A stretch of 64,000 nt of DNA from positions 2,418,001 to 2,482,000 of the forward strand of contig CAVWXT010000005.1 of NCBI GenBank assembly GCA_963759115.1. Direction: 5' to 3'. The notes beneath the pieces were generated by a model. That model did not search any database. It was not told the origin of the DNA and saw nothing but the letters and a program-made list of their open reading frames with translations. The position numbers and the translations under genes are program-made. This document shows, piece after piece, positions 48,210 through 59,100 of this stretch (position 1 is its first letter; the number at the start of each line of letters is the position of its first letter). This stretch comes from CAVWXT01 sp963759115. Its GTDB lineage: Bacteria; Planctomycetota; Planctomycetia; Pirellulales; Thermoguttaceae.

Positions 48210-48515
48210 ATGGTTGTTCTCACCCGAAGATCTGGTGAAGGCGTCCGCCTGGACCCTGCGGTCGAGGTCACGGTGCTCGGGGTTCAAGCCGATCGCGTGA
48301 CGCTCGGCGTCTCCGACGGCCGGCGGCCGCCCGCAGCGCGAACCGCCAGCGGGCGGGGCTATTACGTCTTTCGAAAAGGCACAGGCCGTCTGTTGGTCTT
48401 GCACCGAAGGGCCGGGGAGAAGGTTCGCGTCAACCCCGTGGTGCAACTCGCCATGTTGGCCATCCGCGATGGCCTGGTAACCCTTGGCGTCGACGCGGGG
48501 CTGCCCTCTGGTTGA
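48210..48515 (+). CDS. Tandem CsrA-like protein
   Basis: A 101-residue protein with two CsrA-like halves. Half 1 (residues 1-38) is VVLTRRSGEGVRLDP then VEVTVLGVQADRVTLGV. Half 2 (about 60-97) is LLVLHRRAGEKVRVNP then VQLAMLAIRDGLVTLGV. The first strand with L(T/H)RR.GE and the L-G-V strand recur at the same spacing. CsrA normally works as an intertwined homodimer that binds GGA motifs in mRNA leaders; this protein could be a single-chain version. The basic residue after GI.AP that contacts RNA in CsrA is not conserved in either half. ATG at 48210 after AAAAGGAG. Confidence 0.78.
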   Translation: MVVLTRRSGEGVRLDPAVEVTVLGVQADRVTLGVSDGRRPPAARTASGRGYYVFRKGTGRLLVLHRRAGEKVRVNPVVQLAMLAIRDGLVTLGVDAGLPSG

Positions 48516-48516
48516 A

Positions 48517-48622
48517 GTTGGTCTTGGGACTTGGGTCTTCGGTCTTGGGTGCCAGCCCCAGAATCTGCAACGAGTCTTCCCGTCCCCTCTTCAAGGCCGA
48601 AGAGCCAAGACCAAAGGCCCAC
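48517..48622. repeat. Palindrome family 3, second copy
   Basis: GGTCTTGGGACTTGGGTCTT with TCGGTCTTGG pairs with CCGAAGAGCCAAGACCAAAG. Related to the copy at 14263. It lies directly after the tandem CsrA gene. Confidence 0.75.
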
Positions 48623-48671
48623 CGCACGCCCCCGCTTGCAGAGTGTTCTGTTATCGCCTACAATGCGGGCA

Positions 48672-49807
48672 ATGTATTGCCCCAGATGCCGTGCTGTCTT
48701 GGACCGCCAGACAACCCCGCAAGGCGTGTACTTTCGCTGTCCGCAATGCGATGGCCGCGCGGTCGCCATGTCGGTGTTGCGGCGGGTAAGGGCGAAGGAG
48801 TGTGTCCAACAACTCTGGAACCTTGCGCGGCAACGCGGCGGGACGCGGGCGCACCCTGCCCCGAGTGTCGCCGGGCGATGGTCGAAGTGGCCGTTGCCGC
48901 CCGCAGTTCGTCGCTGCCGTTGCGGCTCGATGTTTGCAGCGGCTGCCAGTTCGTGTGGTTCGATCCCCGCGAGTTCGAACAGCTTCCCCCGGCCGCCAAA
49001 GAAACGCCGAGTCGCCTGCCCGACAAGGCTCGGGAGGCCATTGCCTTGGAGGAAGTCCGCCGCGTGGGCGAAGCGGCGGAAAAGGGCGGCTACGACGACC
49101 CGGGGCCGGTCGAGCCGTGGCACTGGATCCCCGCGCTCTTGGGCATGCCCGTGGAAGAGGATGCCCCGGCTGTCCGCTGCTGGCCCTGGCTGACCTGGGG
49201 ACTGGCCGCCGCGTTGGTGGCCGTGTATGCCTTGACAGCCGCCAATCTGGAAGCGGTGATCGAGGACCTCGGTCTGGTGCCCGCGCAGCTATGGCGGCAC
49301 CGCGGCCTCACGTTGGTCACAAGCTTCTTCCTCCACGGGGGCCTCCTGCACCTCGTGGGCAACGTGTACTTCCTGCTGATCTTCGGCGACAACGTCGAGG
49401 ACGATCTGGGGCCCTGGCGGTACGTCGGGCTATTGGCGATGGCCGCGCTGGTGGGCGATCTGCTCCACATTCTCGGCAATTCCGCCAGCGTGATTCCTTG
49501 CGTCGGCGCCAGCGGCGGAATCTCGGGCGTCATCACGTATTATGCCCTGCGATACCCGCGGGCCCGGTTGGGGATCATGATCCGCTACTGGTTCTATTTC
49601 CAGTGGGTGCATCTGCCGGCTTACGTGGCCCTGCTGTTCTGGTTTGCGTTCCAGCTCCTGTTCGTCATCGAGCAGGAAATGGGGATTGGCAACGTCGCGG
49701 CGTTGGCCCATCTCGGCGGCGCGGCCGTGGGCGCGTTGGCCTGGATCGTTTGGCGGAGCGAAGACATGCGCGAGGTACTTGCGGTGGGCGCAGACCGTGA
49801 CTCTTGA
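48672..49807 (+). CDS. Rhomboid-family intramembrane protease with N-terminal zinc ribbons
   Basis: The N-terminus holds four CxxC-type knuckles: MYCPRCRAVL, FRCPQCDGRAV, APCPECRRAM and LDVCSGCQFVWFD, with a frame break near 48835 between the second and third. The membrane domain (from about residue 175) has six to seven segments with the rhomboid landmarks FLHGGLLHLVGNVYFLLIFG, the catalytic serine in GASGGISG and the histidine in AHLGGAAVGALAW. Cleaves transmembrane substrates within the bilayer. A zinc-ribbon head followed by rhomboid is seen in several bacterial groups. Confidence 0.88.
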
Positions 49808-49935
49808 CTGCTGAAAATCGTCGAGAGCAACGCAATGTTCGCCTTCAACACCGCCGCCGTCCGGGTTCACTTTGGCGGAAGAGCCGCGCACAATTGCCTC
49901 ACCACCGCGCGAACGGTTACTCCTTCTTCCTTAAA

Positions 49936-50283
49936 TCATAGCGGTCCTGGGCAACTGTCCAAAACCCAAAGAAGGGGAGCGAAGCACACAAACCAGAGCA
50001 AAACCAGCGCGAGGCCGGCGAACAACGCAGCTTTCCATCTGGCCTTATAGATGAAGTAACCAACCGCGAACGCATCCGTGCCCACTGGCAGGCACCAGGC
50101 AATCATGGCTGTTGCGAATAGCGGTCCCCATCGCTCCATCGGGTCAGGCGACTCCAATACACTGCCAAGAATTTCTAAGACAACGGAACCGATTCCGAGG
50201 ATGGCAGCAAGTAACAGGGAACCGCTGAAAGCCCACAAGATGGTTGCCGGAATGAGTCGTAGCGGGAATTTGCGCATTGTCAT
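49936..50283 (-). CDS. Small membrane protein, unknown
   Basis: 115 residues with three to four hydrophobic segments: LIPATILWAFSGSLLLAAIL, FATAMIAWCLPVGTDAFAV and ALFAGLALVLLWFVCFAPLL. The basic start MTMRKFPLR favours a cytoplasmic N-terminus. No family recognised. It lies 13 bp downstream of the next gene on the same strand and may be co-transcribed with it. Confidence 0.5.
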   Translation of the reverse strand: MTMRKFPLRLIPATILWAFSGSLLLAAILGIGSVVLEILGSVLESPDPMERWGPLFATAMIAWCLPVGTDAFAVGYFIYKARWKAALFAGLALVLLWFVCFAPLLWVLDSCPGPL

Positions 50284-50296
50284 TTGTACGAGGTCA

Positions 50297-51416
50297 TTAT
50301 CGCAGACCGTTCTTCATTATTTCCACGACAAGCCGGTTGCAGTCGTCGGGCGTTTGGGGATTGATCTGCTGAAAGTCCGGCCAGTGGGAATTCCGAAGGG
50401 TGACCAGGACCCAATCGCCTTTGCGGTCGCAGAGAATCAACTGGGCGCCGGCGACCCCTGGCTTGCCGTCGGACGTGCGGCCGATGCCGTAATCGGCCAG
50501 CAGGGCATAGTCGGCCGACGGTGGATTCTTGCGCAGGAAGTCTTGGAACGCCCGGGCAATGTCACATAGGATCCTCGCCTGGTTAGTGCTGGGTTTGATG
50601 TCGAGTTTCAGTTCGGTGCTGACCGCGTCCGCTCGCCCGAGAGCGTCTTTGGCGAGCATCTCCGCCAGCCGCACGGCGAGCCTGCCCGTCGCTCTTCCCT
50701 GAGACGCGAACCGGAAACACGGCAATCGTGCTCGTCTTGACGGCTTCTTTCAGGGCATTCAACCGCGAGTGCATGGCTTCTTGCTCGCTCTTGGACGGAG
50801 CCCCGGCCCTCTCGGCCCAAAGCCGGGCCATCTTGCCCTCGGGAGCGTCTTTGCGGTTTGGATCGGCCAATCCCCAGGGCCCTTGCAGCCGGAGGACCAA
50901 CTGAAAGCTGGCGGTCATCGGATCGACTTTCGGCTCTCCGGACTGCGCAAGTTGCTGCTGGTCCCTGCGTTCCGACAGAATGACCTTTCCTTGCCGATCG
51001 ACGGCCACCAGCCGGATTTCGTCCACGCCCTTTCCCGGCGTTCCGAGGAACTGTCCGAAGAGTGCGTACTCGGTGCTGAGATTCTGCGACCGCACGAACT
51101 GGCCGAATGCCTCGGTCACCCGGGGCAGATCGTCCTTTTCAGGCGGGGTGAATTGGGCGTCGGCGATCTCGATCTCCTGCACTCCCCCGCGCTCCAACAA
51201 TCCGCCGACAATCTCGGCCAGATTCTTTGACATGTCGGCCGGCACGCCAGCGATCGGCTTTCCGGAGTTCAAGACGATAGGAAAGACGGTCACCGATTTC
51301 GGAGTTGTCGCGGCTTCTGAACGATTCGGGGCCGCCGGCTCCGCCCCATAGACCGGGAATGTGGCGACGCAAGTGGCAACAGCCAGCGCGACGAGGGAGA
51401 ACAGACAGAGTTTCAT
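50297..51416 (-). CDS. Secreted protein of unknown function (frameshifted)
   Basis: Signal peptide MKLCLFSLVALAVATCVATF. The remainder has two similar halves, each beginning with a strand like TVFPIVLNSGKP or IAVFPVRVSG and later carrying YALFGQFLGTPGKG or YALLADYGIGRTSDG, suggesting an internal duplication of a domain of about 170 residues. A one-base break near 50690 separates the halves. No known family recognised. RBS AAGGAGCGAAGCG upstream. Confidence 0.65.
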
Positions 51417-51663
51417 CGCTTCGCTCCTTGAAAAAGGGCTGTAGGAACGGGGGAACGACCCCTCGCATACGATAAAGGCTCGCTCTGCGGCCAGATATAA
51501 CGCGGCAAATCAGCAAGAATTCGGGAAGACCCCGAATCGCGTCTGGAGTGGTATACAGTTCGTCCTTGCAGCCGTCCGAAGCAGCCGCAACGCGGAAGCG
51601 CGGTAATTCTGCCGACCTTTCTTCCAGGCGGCAGTTCTTGCCGCTTCGTCGCGGGGATGCGCG

Positions 51664-51750
51664 CGGTAGGTCCCGCCTGCCGGGCGGGACTCTGCGTGCC
51701 TTCGAGCGCACCGCCTCGGCACCGTCCCGCCCGGCAGGCGGGACCTACTG
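51664..51750. repeat. Palindrome with CCCGCCTGCCGGGCGGGAC
   Basis: TAGGTCCCGCCTGCCGGGC pairs with GCCCGGCAGGCGGGACCTA (51724-51750 side). It occupies the gap between two divergent secreted-protein genes (51417-51864), where no gene is seen. Confidence 0.85.
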
Positions 51751-51864
51751 CCCACCGACGCCTCGCACGAACGCCAAAGAATGGGGCTGCTTGCAGAGCG
51801 GCCGCGCAAACGCGAAAATGGGAATGATCCTCCCACTTGACCCCCGCAGAACAAGGACCCAACG

Positions 51865-53204
51865 ATGAAAGACCGATGTTTGTTCTTCAGTGCGGCGATG
51901 TTCGGAGTCCTGCTGGCGGCAAGTGCCAGCGCCCAGGAATCATTGAATACGATGATCGATCGGGAGCTTCCAAACCTGCTGGCCACCTACAAAATGCTCC
52001 ACGCGGCCCCGGAACTCTCACACCATGAGGCGAAGACAGGGGCCTTTTTGGCCAAGGAGCTCAAGTCGCTGGGCTGCGAAGTGACCGACCACGTCGGCAA
52101 GTATGAGAACCCGAAATTGACCGCCTATGGCGTAGTCGGCGTGCTCCGCAACGGCGATGGCCCCACCGTGCTGGTGCGCACCGAACTGGATGCCTTGCCG
52201 GTCGAAGAGAAGACCGGCCTGCCTTACGCCAGCAAGGTGAAGGCCATCAACGACGCCGGCAAGGAGGTCTGCGTGATGCACGCCTGTGGGCACGACATTC
52301 ACATCACGTCGTTGTTGGGCACCGCCAAGATGCTCGCGCAGCTCAAGGGCCAATGGCGCGGGACGCTCGTGTTCATTGGTCAGCCCGCCGAAGAAACCGT
52401 CGACGGCGCCCGGGCGATGCTCAGGGACGGCTTGTATACGCGGTTCCCCAAGCCGGACTATGCCCTGGCGCAGCACGACTGGAGCAACTTGGAGGCGGGC
52501 AAGGTCGGGACCTGCCCGGATTATACGATGGCCAGTGCGACTTCCGTCGAGGTGACCATTCGCGGCCTGGGCGGGCACGGCTCGGCGCCGGAGACGACGA
52601 AGGACCCCGTGGTGGTGGCGGCCCAGTTCATTCTGGCGCTGCAAACCATCGTCAGCCGCGAGAACTCGCCGCAGGACCCGGCGGTCGTCACGGTCGGTTC
52701 GATCCACGGCGGCACGCGGCCCAACATCATCCCGGACGAGGTCGAGCTGCAGTTGACCGTGCGGGCCTACAAGGAAGACGTCCGGCAGAAGATTCTGGCC
52801 TCGATCGAACGCATCGCCAAGGCTACGGCCTTGGCCGCGGGAATTCCCGAGGGCGCGCGCCGATCGTGAAGGTGGTCGAGGCCACTCCGGCCACCTACAA
52901 CGACCCGGTCCTGACGCAGCGCGTCGCCGAGGCGATCGGAAAAGCGATTGGCGCCGAGAACGTGCTGAAGCTGCCCCCGACGATGGGGAGCGAAGATTTC
53001 TGCGAGTACGCGCTGGAAGGGAGGCAGATTCCGATTTGCATGTTTCGGCTCGGGGCGGTGGACCCGGCGAAGATCGCGGAAAGCAAGCAAACCGGGACTC
53101 GCTTGCCGTCGCTCCATTCGAGCCTGTTCGCGCCCGTGCCCGAGCCTACCATCCGCACGGGCGTCAAGGCGATGACCTCGGCCGTGCTGGAACTGATGAA
53201 GTAG
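51865..53204 (+). CDS. Secreted M20D-type amidohydrolase/peptidase (frameshift late)
   Basis: Zinc hydrolase of the aminoacylase/IAA-amino-acid hydrolase group. Signal peptide LFFSAAMFGVLLAASASAQ. Metal-binding motifs: VMHACGHDIHITS, IGQPAEETVDGA and, after a one-base break near 52855, TMGSEDFCEYAL. The dimerisation domain has VTIRGLGGHGSAPETT and GSIHGGTRPNIIPDEVEL. About 446 residues. Stands alone between a palindrome and group II intron 2. Confidence 0.9.
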
Positions 53205-53236
53205 CGGCACGGGCCGCACCGATTGGGAAATCTCGG

Positions 53237-53326
53237 CAGGGCCGATCAGTCTTTCGCTGGGGGAGGCGACTCCCGTCGCCGATTGCCCGAAGACGGCCGC
53301 AAATCGGCGACGGGAGTCGCCTCCTA
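53237..53326. repeat. Dispersed palindrome family 1, copy 5 (5' part, split by group II intron)
   Basis: Outer arm CAGGGCCGATCAGT pairs with ACTGATCGGCCCTG at 54131-54144, beyond the intron. Inner arms GGAGGCGACTCCCGTCGCC and complement lie before the intron. The junction is CGCCTCCTA|GTGCG. Confidence 0.92.
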
Positions 53327-54112
53327 GTGCGCTTGTGAGTGTATCGAATCAGCAAGGTGCAAGTCCTTGTCGAAATTGGGTTTGAACTTCGTAACCGAAA
53401 GTAACTGCGTCCTCGTGAGAGGGGGTGGAGAGCAACTGAAGGTGAACGGCTGGTCCGCAGGATGACGAACTCGATTCGGCCGGTTGTCGTGGCGAGCCTG
53501 CTAGGAAAAGGCGAAGCCCAAGTGACGCTGTGGTCCTCGCAAGGGATGCGGTCGGCAGACCGCGCGGTAAGCTCCGGGGGGAAACCAAACCAAGCCCCAG
53601 AGGCGGCAACAGGTGGTTGGAGGCGGAACGGTCGGAAGGTTTGATACATGAAGCAAGGAGACCTGGGCGGGTACAAGGACGAAGTTCATTGTCCCTGATA
53701 AGGATACGAAGAATCGACCGCCCAGGAGTCAGAGCGTCCATACGAGCGAGGAAGCGGGGCAATGCCCGTCGAGCAAAGGGACGCAGGAAAGTGGATGAAA
53801 CATGACGCACGGCCAAAACCACACCGTACCGCGAGTGTCGGCAACGACTAGCCACGACGGACTGCGTCAGGCACACGTAACTTGGCTCAGATTGGCCGCA
53901 CCGTCGATGTTGCATGTTGGTGGCCTTCCCGTGAAGGTCAGGGCCTTTCGCTTCTGCCGATCCCGAGAAGGAACCTTGTTTCCTTCCCGCGCTCGGTTCA
54001 CCAATCCTCTACGAGGTAACACCACTAACCGGAGAGCCGGATGCGGGAAATCCGCCAGTCCGGTTCGGAGGGAGGGGAGGCCGGGAACTTAACCGGCCTT
54101 CCCTACCCCTAT
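53327..54112 (+). mobile_element. Group II intron 2, ORF-less, 786 nt
   Basis: 5' end GTGCGCTTGTGAGTG, 3' end ACCCCTAT. Domain V at about 54036-54070 (GAGAGCCGGATGCGGGAAAT...CCGGTTC) and a domain VI helix with a bulged A follow. It splits palindrome copy 5, and joining 53326 to 54113 restores a complete family 1 element, which fixes both splice sites. It is nearly identical to intron 1 minus the IS, and related over most of its length to intron 3. A short reading frame at 53802 is taken as the decayed maturase start. Confidence 0.92.
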
Positions 54113-54222
54113 CAAGTCCTATTTGGGAAAACTGATCGGCCCTGGAAATCCCGGTTGGCGGCTTGCCGGCGCGGCGGGGCGGGGTTACAATGGGCCCCGA
54201 TGGCGCGGACGGCAAGTCGTAC

Positions 54223-54339
54223 GTAGGACGGACTTCCTAGTCCGTCTACCGAGCGGCCGTTTGGTGGACGGACTAGGAAGTCCGTCCTACGGCTTGCCCG
54301 TCGACAACGTGGACGGACTGAAAAGTCCGTCCTACGGCT
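54223..54339. repeat. Palindrome with GGACGGACTTCCTAGTCCGT
   Basis: GTAGGACGGACTTCCTAGTC is followed by its inverted copy GACTAGGAAGTCCGTCCTAC and a third, slightly different GGACTGAAAAGTCCGTCC. It lies 100 bp upstream of the oxidoreductase gene; any promoter must lie beyond or within it. Confidence 0.85.
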
Positions 54340-54438
54340 AGCCCAATAGCGGGAAGGTCCGCGAGGCGGACCTTCCCACGTGCCCTCCCCAGTCCGAAAT
54401 CCACCCTTGATCCCTCTATCTCGCTTGGAGCAAGACCG

Positions 54439-55845
54439 ATGAAACACGAGGCACCAGCAACGACACGTCGCGAGTTCCTGAAGCACACGGGCCGGATTGC
54501 CGCCGTATCGGCATTGGCGGGGATGGCCGTCCCGCACGTCCACGCCGCGGAGAACAACACCATCCAGGTGGCCTTGATCGGCTGCGGCGGCCGCGGCACC
54601 GGCGCGGCGGCCGACGCCCTGGCCGTCAAGAATGGCCCGATCAAGCTGGTGGCCATGGCCGACGCTCTTCGAAGAGAAGCTCAAGAGCGGCTGCGAGTAC
54701 CTGAAGAAGAATCTGAAGGAAAGCTTCGACAGCAAGGTCGACGTGCCGCAGGATCGCCAATTCTTCGGCTTCGACGCCTACCAGAAGGCGATGGATTGCC
54801 TGAAGCCGGGAGACATCGCGATCTTCGCCACGCCGCTGGCGTTCCGCTGGGTGCATTTCGCCTATGCCATCCAGAAGGGGCTGAACGTCTTCATGGAAAA
54901 GCCGCTGACGGCCGATGGCCCGACGTCCCGCAAGATGCTCAAGCTCGCCGAAGAGGCGACGGCGAAGAACCTCAAGGTGGGCGTGGGATTGATGTCCCGT
55001 CACAGCCGCGCGCTCGAGCAACTGGCCCAGCGCATCCAGCGACGGCGAGATCGGCGACCTCGTGCTGATGCGCGGCTACCGCATGCACGGCGCCGTCGGT
55101 TCGATGCAGTCGCTGCCGAAGCCGGCCTGACGTCAGCGAGTTGCCCTGCCAGATCCGCAGGTTCCACAGCTTCCTCTGGGCGAGCGGCGGATGTTTCAGC
55201 GACTTCTACATCCACATCATCGACCATTGCTGCTGGATGAAGGGCGCCTGGCCGGTCAAGGCCCAGGCGCTGGGCGGCCGCCACTTATCGACAGAACCCC
55301 GAAGGCCTCCCCTACGTCGACCAGAACTTCGACACCTACAGCGTGGAATACACCTTCCCCGACGAAACCAAGTTCCTCATGGACGGGCGCTGCATGGCGG
55401 GCTGCACCGAGATCTACAACAGCTTCGCACACGGCACCAAGGGCACGGCCATCATCTCGAAGCAGCGGCGACTGCGGCGGCCCTTCCGCCACGTTCAAGG
55501 GCCTGGGGGCGTCGAAAGACGAACATGCTCTGGGAGTCCAAAGTCCCTGCCGGCGAGGACAATCCCTACCAGAACGAATGGAACGATCTGGTGGACGCCA
55601 TCCGCAACGACAAGCCCTACAACGAGGTGAAACGGGGCGTCGAAGCCAGCCTGGTGACCTCGATGGGCCGCATGGCGGCGCATACCGGCAAGGAAGTCAC
55701 CTTCGAGCAGATGCTCAACTGCGAGCACGAGATGGCCCCCGGCGTCGACAAGTTCACCGTGGATTCGCCCGCCCCCGTCCAGGCCGACGCCAACGGCAAA
55801 TATCCCGTCCCACAGCCGGGCATCGTCACGGACCGCGAGTATTGA
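54439..55845 (+). CDS. Tat-exported Gfo/Idh/MocA-family oxidoreductase (several frameshifts)
   Basis: NAD(P)-dependent sugar or inositol dehydrogenase family. The Tat-type leader TRREFLKHTGRIAAVSALAG precedes the Rossmann domain VALIGCGGRGTGAAADAL. The catalytic lysine motif is NVFMEKPLTADGPTSRKM. The C-terminal part has GGCFSDFYIHIIDHCCWMKG and NEWNDLVDAIRNDKPYNEV. About six frame changes (near 54665, 55045, 55125, 55290, 55470 and 55510) must be bridged. This is a planctomycete-expanded family that usually acts on carbohydrate breakdown products. It stands upstream of a glycoside hydrolase. Confidence 0.83.
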
Positions 55846-55859
55846 GCTCGCGAAAACCG

Positions 55860-56133
55860 TGCCAACGGGAAACCTGTTAGCACTACAGCGCTAGATCGGC
55901 AGTCGAAAATGGGGACTGGCTCCGTCGCCTCGATCAAGTTCCGACTCGCAAAACAGCGTCCCTGGCGACGGTGCCTGTCCCCTTTTCGACGGGATCTGCT
56001 GGCGACGCCCGCGGAAAAAGGGGACAGGCACCGTGGCGGCGGCGTTTCTGCTTACGCTATACCGGGCGCCACGGAGCCAGTCCCCATTTTCCGCGAACGT
56101 AGCGCTGTAGTATTAGCCAACGGGAGACCTGTC
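55860..56133. repeat. Composite palindrome family 2 in the leader of the glycoside hydrolase gene
   Basis: Nested inverted repeats: GAAAATGGGGACTGGCTCCG (55905 side) with its complement at 56071-56091, and inside CGACGGTGCCTGTCCCCTTT with AAAGGGGACAGGCACCG. Outer arms CACTACAGCGCTA and TAGCGCTGTAGT. The unit is flanked by two copies of CCAACGGGAAACCTGT / CCAACGGGAGACCTGT, the second being the ribosome-binding region of the next gene. Confidence 0.8.
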
Positions 56134-59100
56134 ATGCGGATGCTGTCTTTGACCTTCGTCTGCTCGTGCTGCCTTGCCGCTGCGGCCGCGATGACCGCGG
56201 GGCCAGCGGTGGCCGAGCCGGTGCAAACCACGTTCTCGGCGGATGCCGCCACCACGGGCCTATGGCTCTTCCGTGAAGGCCAGGGCGACACCTCGGCCGC
56301 GGTGAAGGGGCCGGCGGCCGCCGTGCTCGGCGCCACCTGGGTTCCGGGGCGAGACGGCTTCGCCTTGGCCACGCACTCCGGCTATGCGGCCATCCCCGAC
56401 GGCCCGGCGGTCCGCCCGACGAATGCCTTTACCGCAGAGGTCTGGGTGAAGCTCCATCGGCCTGGGGGTTACGTGCTGTGCAAGAACGGGAGTTACCTGC
56501 TCACCGTGGAGAGCACGGTCAACGCCCGCTTCAGCGTTGACAAGGGTTGGCAAGCGGTCAATGGGGTTTTGCCGGTGCCGATGGGGCAGTGGACCCACAT
56601 CGCCATAACGTACGATTCGGCCACCGCGCAGGGGGCGATCTACGTCAACGGCGCCCTCGATACGAAAGCAACGCTTAAGGGCGGTGGTAAGCTGCTGGTG
56701 TATGGCTCGCAACTGCGGCTAGGACTGAACGACTGGAACATGATGGGCAACGAGATGGACGGCAAGATCGACTCGCTGCGCATCTCCAACGTGGCCCGCA
56801 CCTTCGAGCCGATTCCGCAGCCGGCCCGCGAAGTGGTCGTGGCCAAGGGCAATCTGGTCCCCAACGGCGACTTCGAGTTGGGGCTGACGGGTTGGCGCAT
56901 GGTGGGCGAGGGCGACGCCAACCTGGTCTGGGGCACCGATGCCAAAGATCCGGCCAGCGGCCGGCTCTGCTTGCACAACATTCCGGGCAGCGAGGGCAGT
57001 TCGGCTTTACTCTCGCGGCCTATCCCCGTGAGCCCCGGCGGACACTATACGTTTAGCGCCCGCCTGCGCGGCGACCGCAGGACCTACCCGCGCATCGAGG
57101 TCGTCTCGGCCGGCGCGGGAAGCGGTTTTGCCTCGGTGGCTCCTTTCCCCCTTTACCCCACGATAGACGTCAAGTGGGTCGAGGTGAAACAATCGTTCGT
57201 GATTCCCAAGGATTTTGCCGCGCCAGCGGTGTGTATCTCGCTGCCCTTCGCGTCGCCCGGCGAGCTTTGGATCGACGACGTGCGTCTGATGGCCGGCGAG
57301 ACGGCCAGCGAGTTGGCGTTGAAGGATAACATTGCCGTGGGCCCGCAAACGCTGCCGGTGGGCAATCTGTATCCCTACACCGCGGGCAGCACGACGCCGA
57401 CGGCGCTGAACGTCGTCAACACGGATAGCGCCGCCCACAAAGTGACCGTCCAGGCGATCGCCGTGGACTGCGAGGGCCAGCCGCTTCCCGCGGTGGCCGT
57501 GGGCACGTTCGACGTGCCTGCCGGCGGCGTGAAGACGGCAACGTTTGGCCTGAACACCGGCCGGCGGGGAACCTTCCGCCTGGGCTTCGATCTGACGTGC
57601 GAGGGCCAGACCTGGCGTCAGAGCGCCGAGTGCAAGTACGCCGTGGTCGTTCCGTTGAAAGGCGTGGGAAACGCCGATGACTCCGTCTTCGCCATGAACA
57701 CGCACATGGAGCGCGAGCCGACGCCGCACCTGTTGCGGAGCATGGAAGTGCTCTCGCAGTGCGGCGTGAAGTGGATCCGTGCCTGGTGGGGCTGGGGCAT
57801 GTGCGAAAAGACTCAAGGGACCTTCGACTTCGCCGAATTCGATCGGCAGTTCAACACGGTCACCAACGGCACCGGCATGCGGATCATGCCGATTCTGTTG
57901 CGGTACTACTCGGAGCACGAGCAGAAGTGGGCGGGCCCCGTGACTCCCGGCGCCATCCAGGAATACCCCGACCCGAAAATGTTGCCCGAGTGGAAGGTCT
58001 TCTGCGGCAAAGTCGCCGAGCGTTACCAGGGCCGCATCACCGCCTACGAGGTTTGGAACGAGCCCACGATGGGCAGTTCGCCCAACGGCGTTCTGACGCC
58101 CCAGCAGTATGCGGATTTGCTGAACAACACCACGCCGGCCATCCGCCAGCACGATCCGAAGGCCAAGATCGTCGGTTTCGCCGGCGTGCCGCTGGACTAC
58201 CTCAAGAACACGTTGAAACTGGGCGTGGCGCCGTTGATGGACGTGGTCGCCGAGCATTCCTACAGCCAACTGGCGTTGCCGGAGATCAATCTTCCCAAGC
58301 AGACGAAAGACGTGCGGGCCATTCTGGCCGCCGATGGCGGCGACAAACCGCTCTGGCACACGGAGCAAGGGCTGACCGGAGACGACGACGGTTACTCGCC
58401 GATGACGATCTCTGAGGCCGACGTGGCGTCGCTTTACACCAGGAACCTTGTGCTGCTGCGATCGCTGGGCATCGAGAAATACTTCTGGTTCTCGGCGCAA
58501 ACCAGCCCCGCGTACGGAATGGCTGTCTACTACGAGAACTACATCCCCCGGCCGCGGTTGGCGGCGCTGAACGCCTGCGCGTCGTTCATCGAGGGAGCGG
58601 CGTTTCGAAAGGCGTATCGGCCGAGCAAGAACGCCTACGCCTTCCTCTTCCAGGGCGACAAGCCGGTGTGCGTCGCCTGGAACATGAGCCTGCCGACGCG
58701 GCTGAGCCTGCCGCTGCCTGCCGGCTCGCTCCAGGCGTTCGACCTGATGGGCAACACCCTGCCGATGTCTGCCGAAAAGGGCCGCCTTACGGTGCTCATA
58801 CCGGCGGAACGCCCGGTCTACCTGTGCGGCGCCGCCGCGGATTATGCGGCGTTGGAGAAGGCCCTGGCCGAGGCGCGGGTGGCCGACGTGGATGCGGTGC
58901 TGGTCAAGGTGAGTCCCGCGGCCGGCGGAATGCGGGTGACGGTCACCGGCGCATCGCCCGTCGCTCAGGATGGCGTGGTCGAGATGGCGCCGCCGGCCGG
59001 TTCGCGGCCGGCAGGTTGGCCGGTCCCGCAGCACTTCAGTTCGCTGGCGTCGGGCGAAGCCCGCTCGTTCACGTTCGCCCTTCCCGCCGGAGCGGGTGAA

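Noticed and set aside
57007..59034. 675-codon open frame antisense to the glycoside hydrolase, and similar long antisense frames at 1330-3105, 13236-14822, 14308-15213 and 59391-61793
   Set aside because: They mirror the codon bias of well-supported genes on the opposite strand, show no domain similarity, and are rich in Arg, His and Gln as expected of GC-rich shadows.
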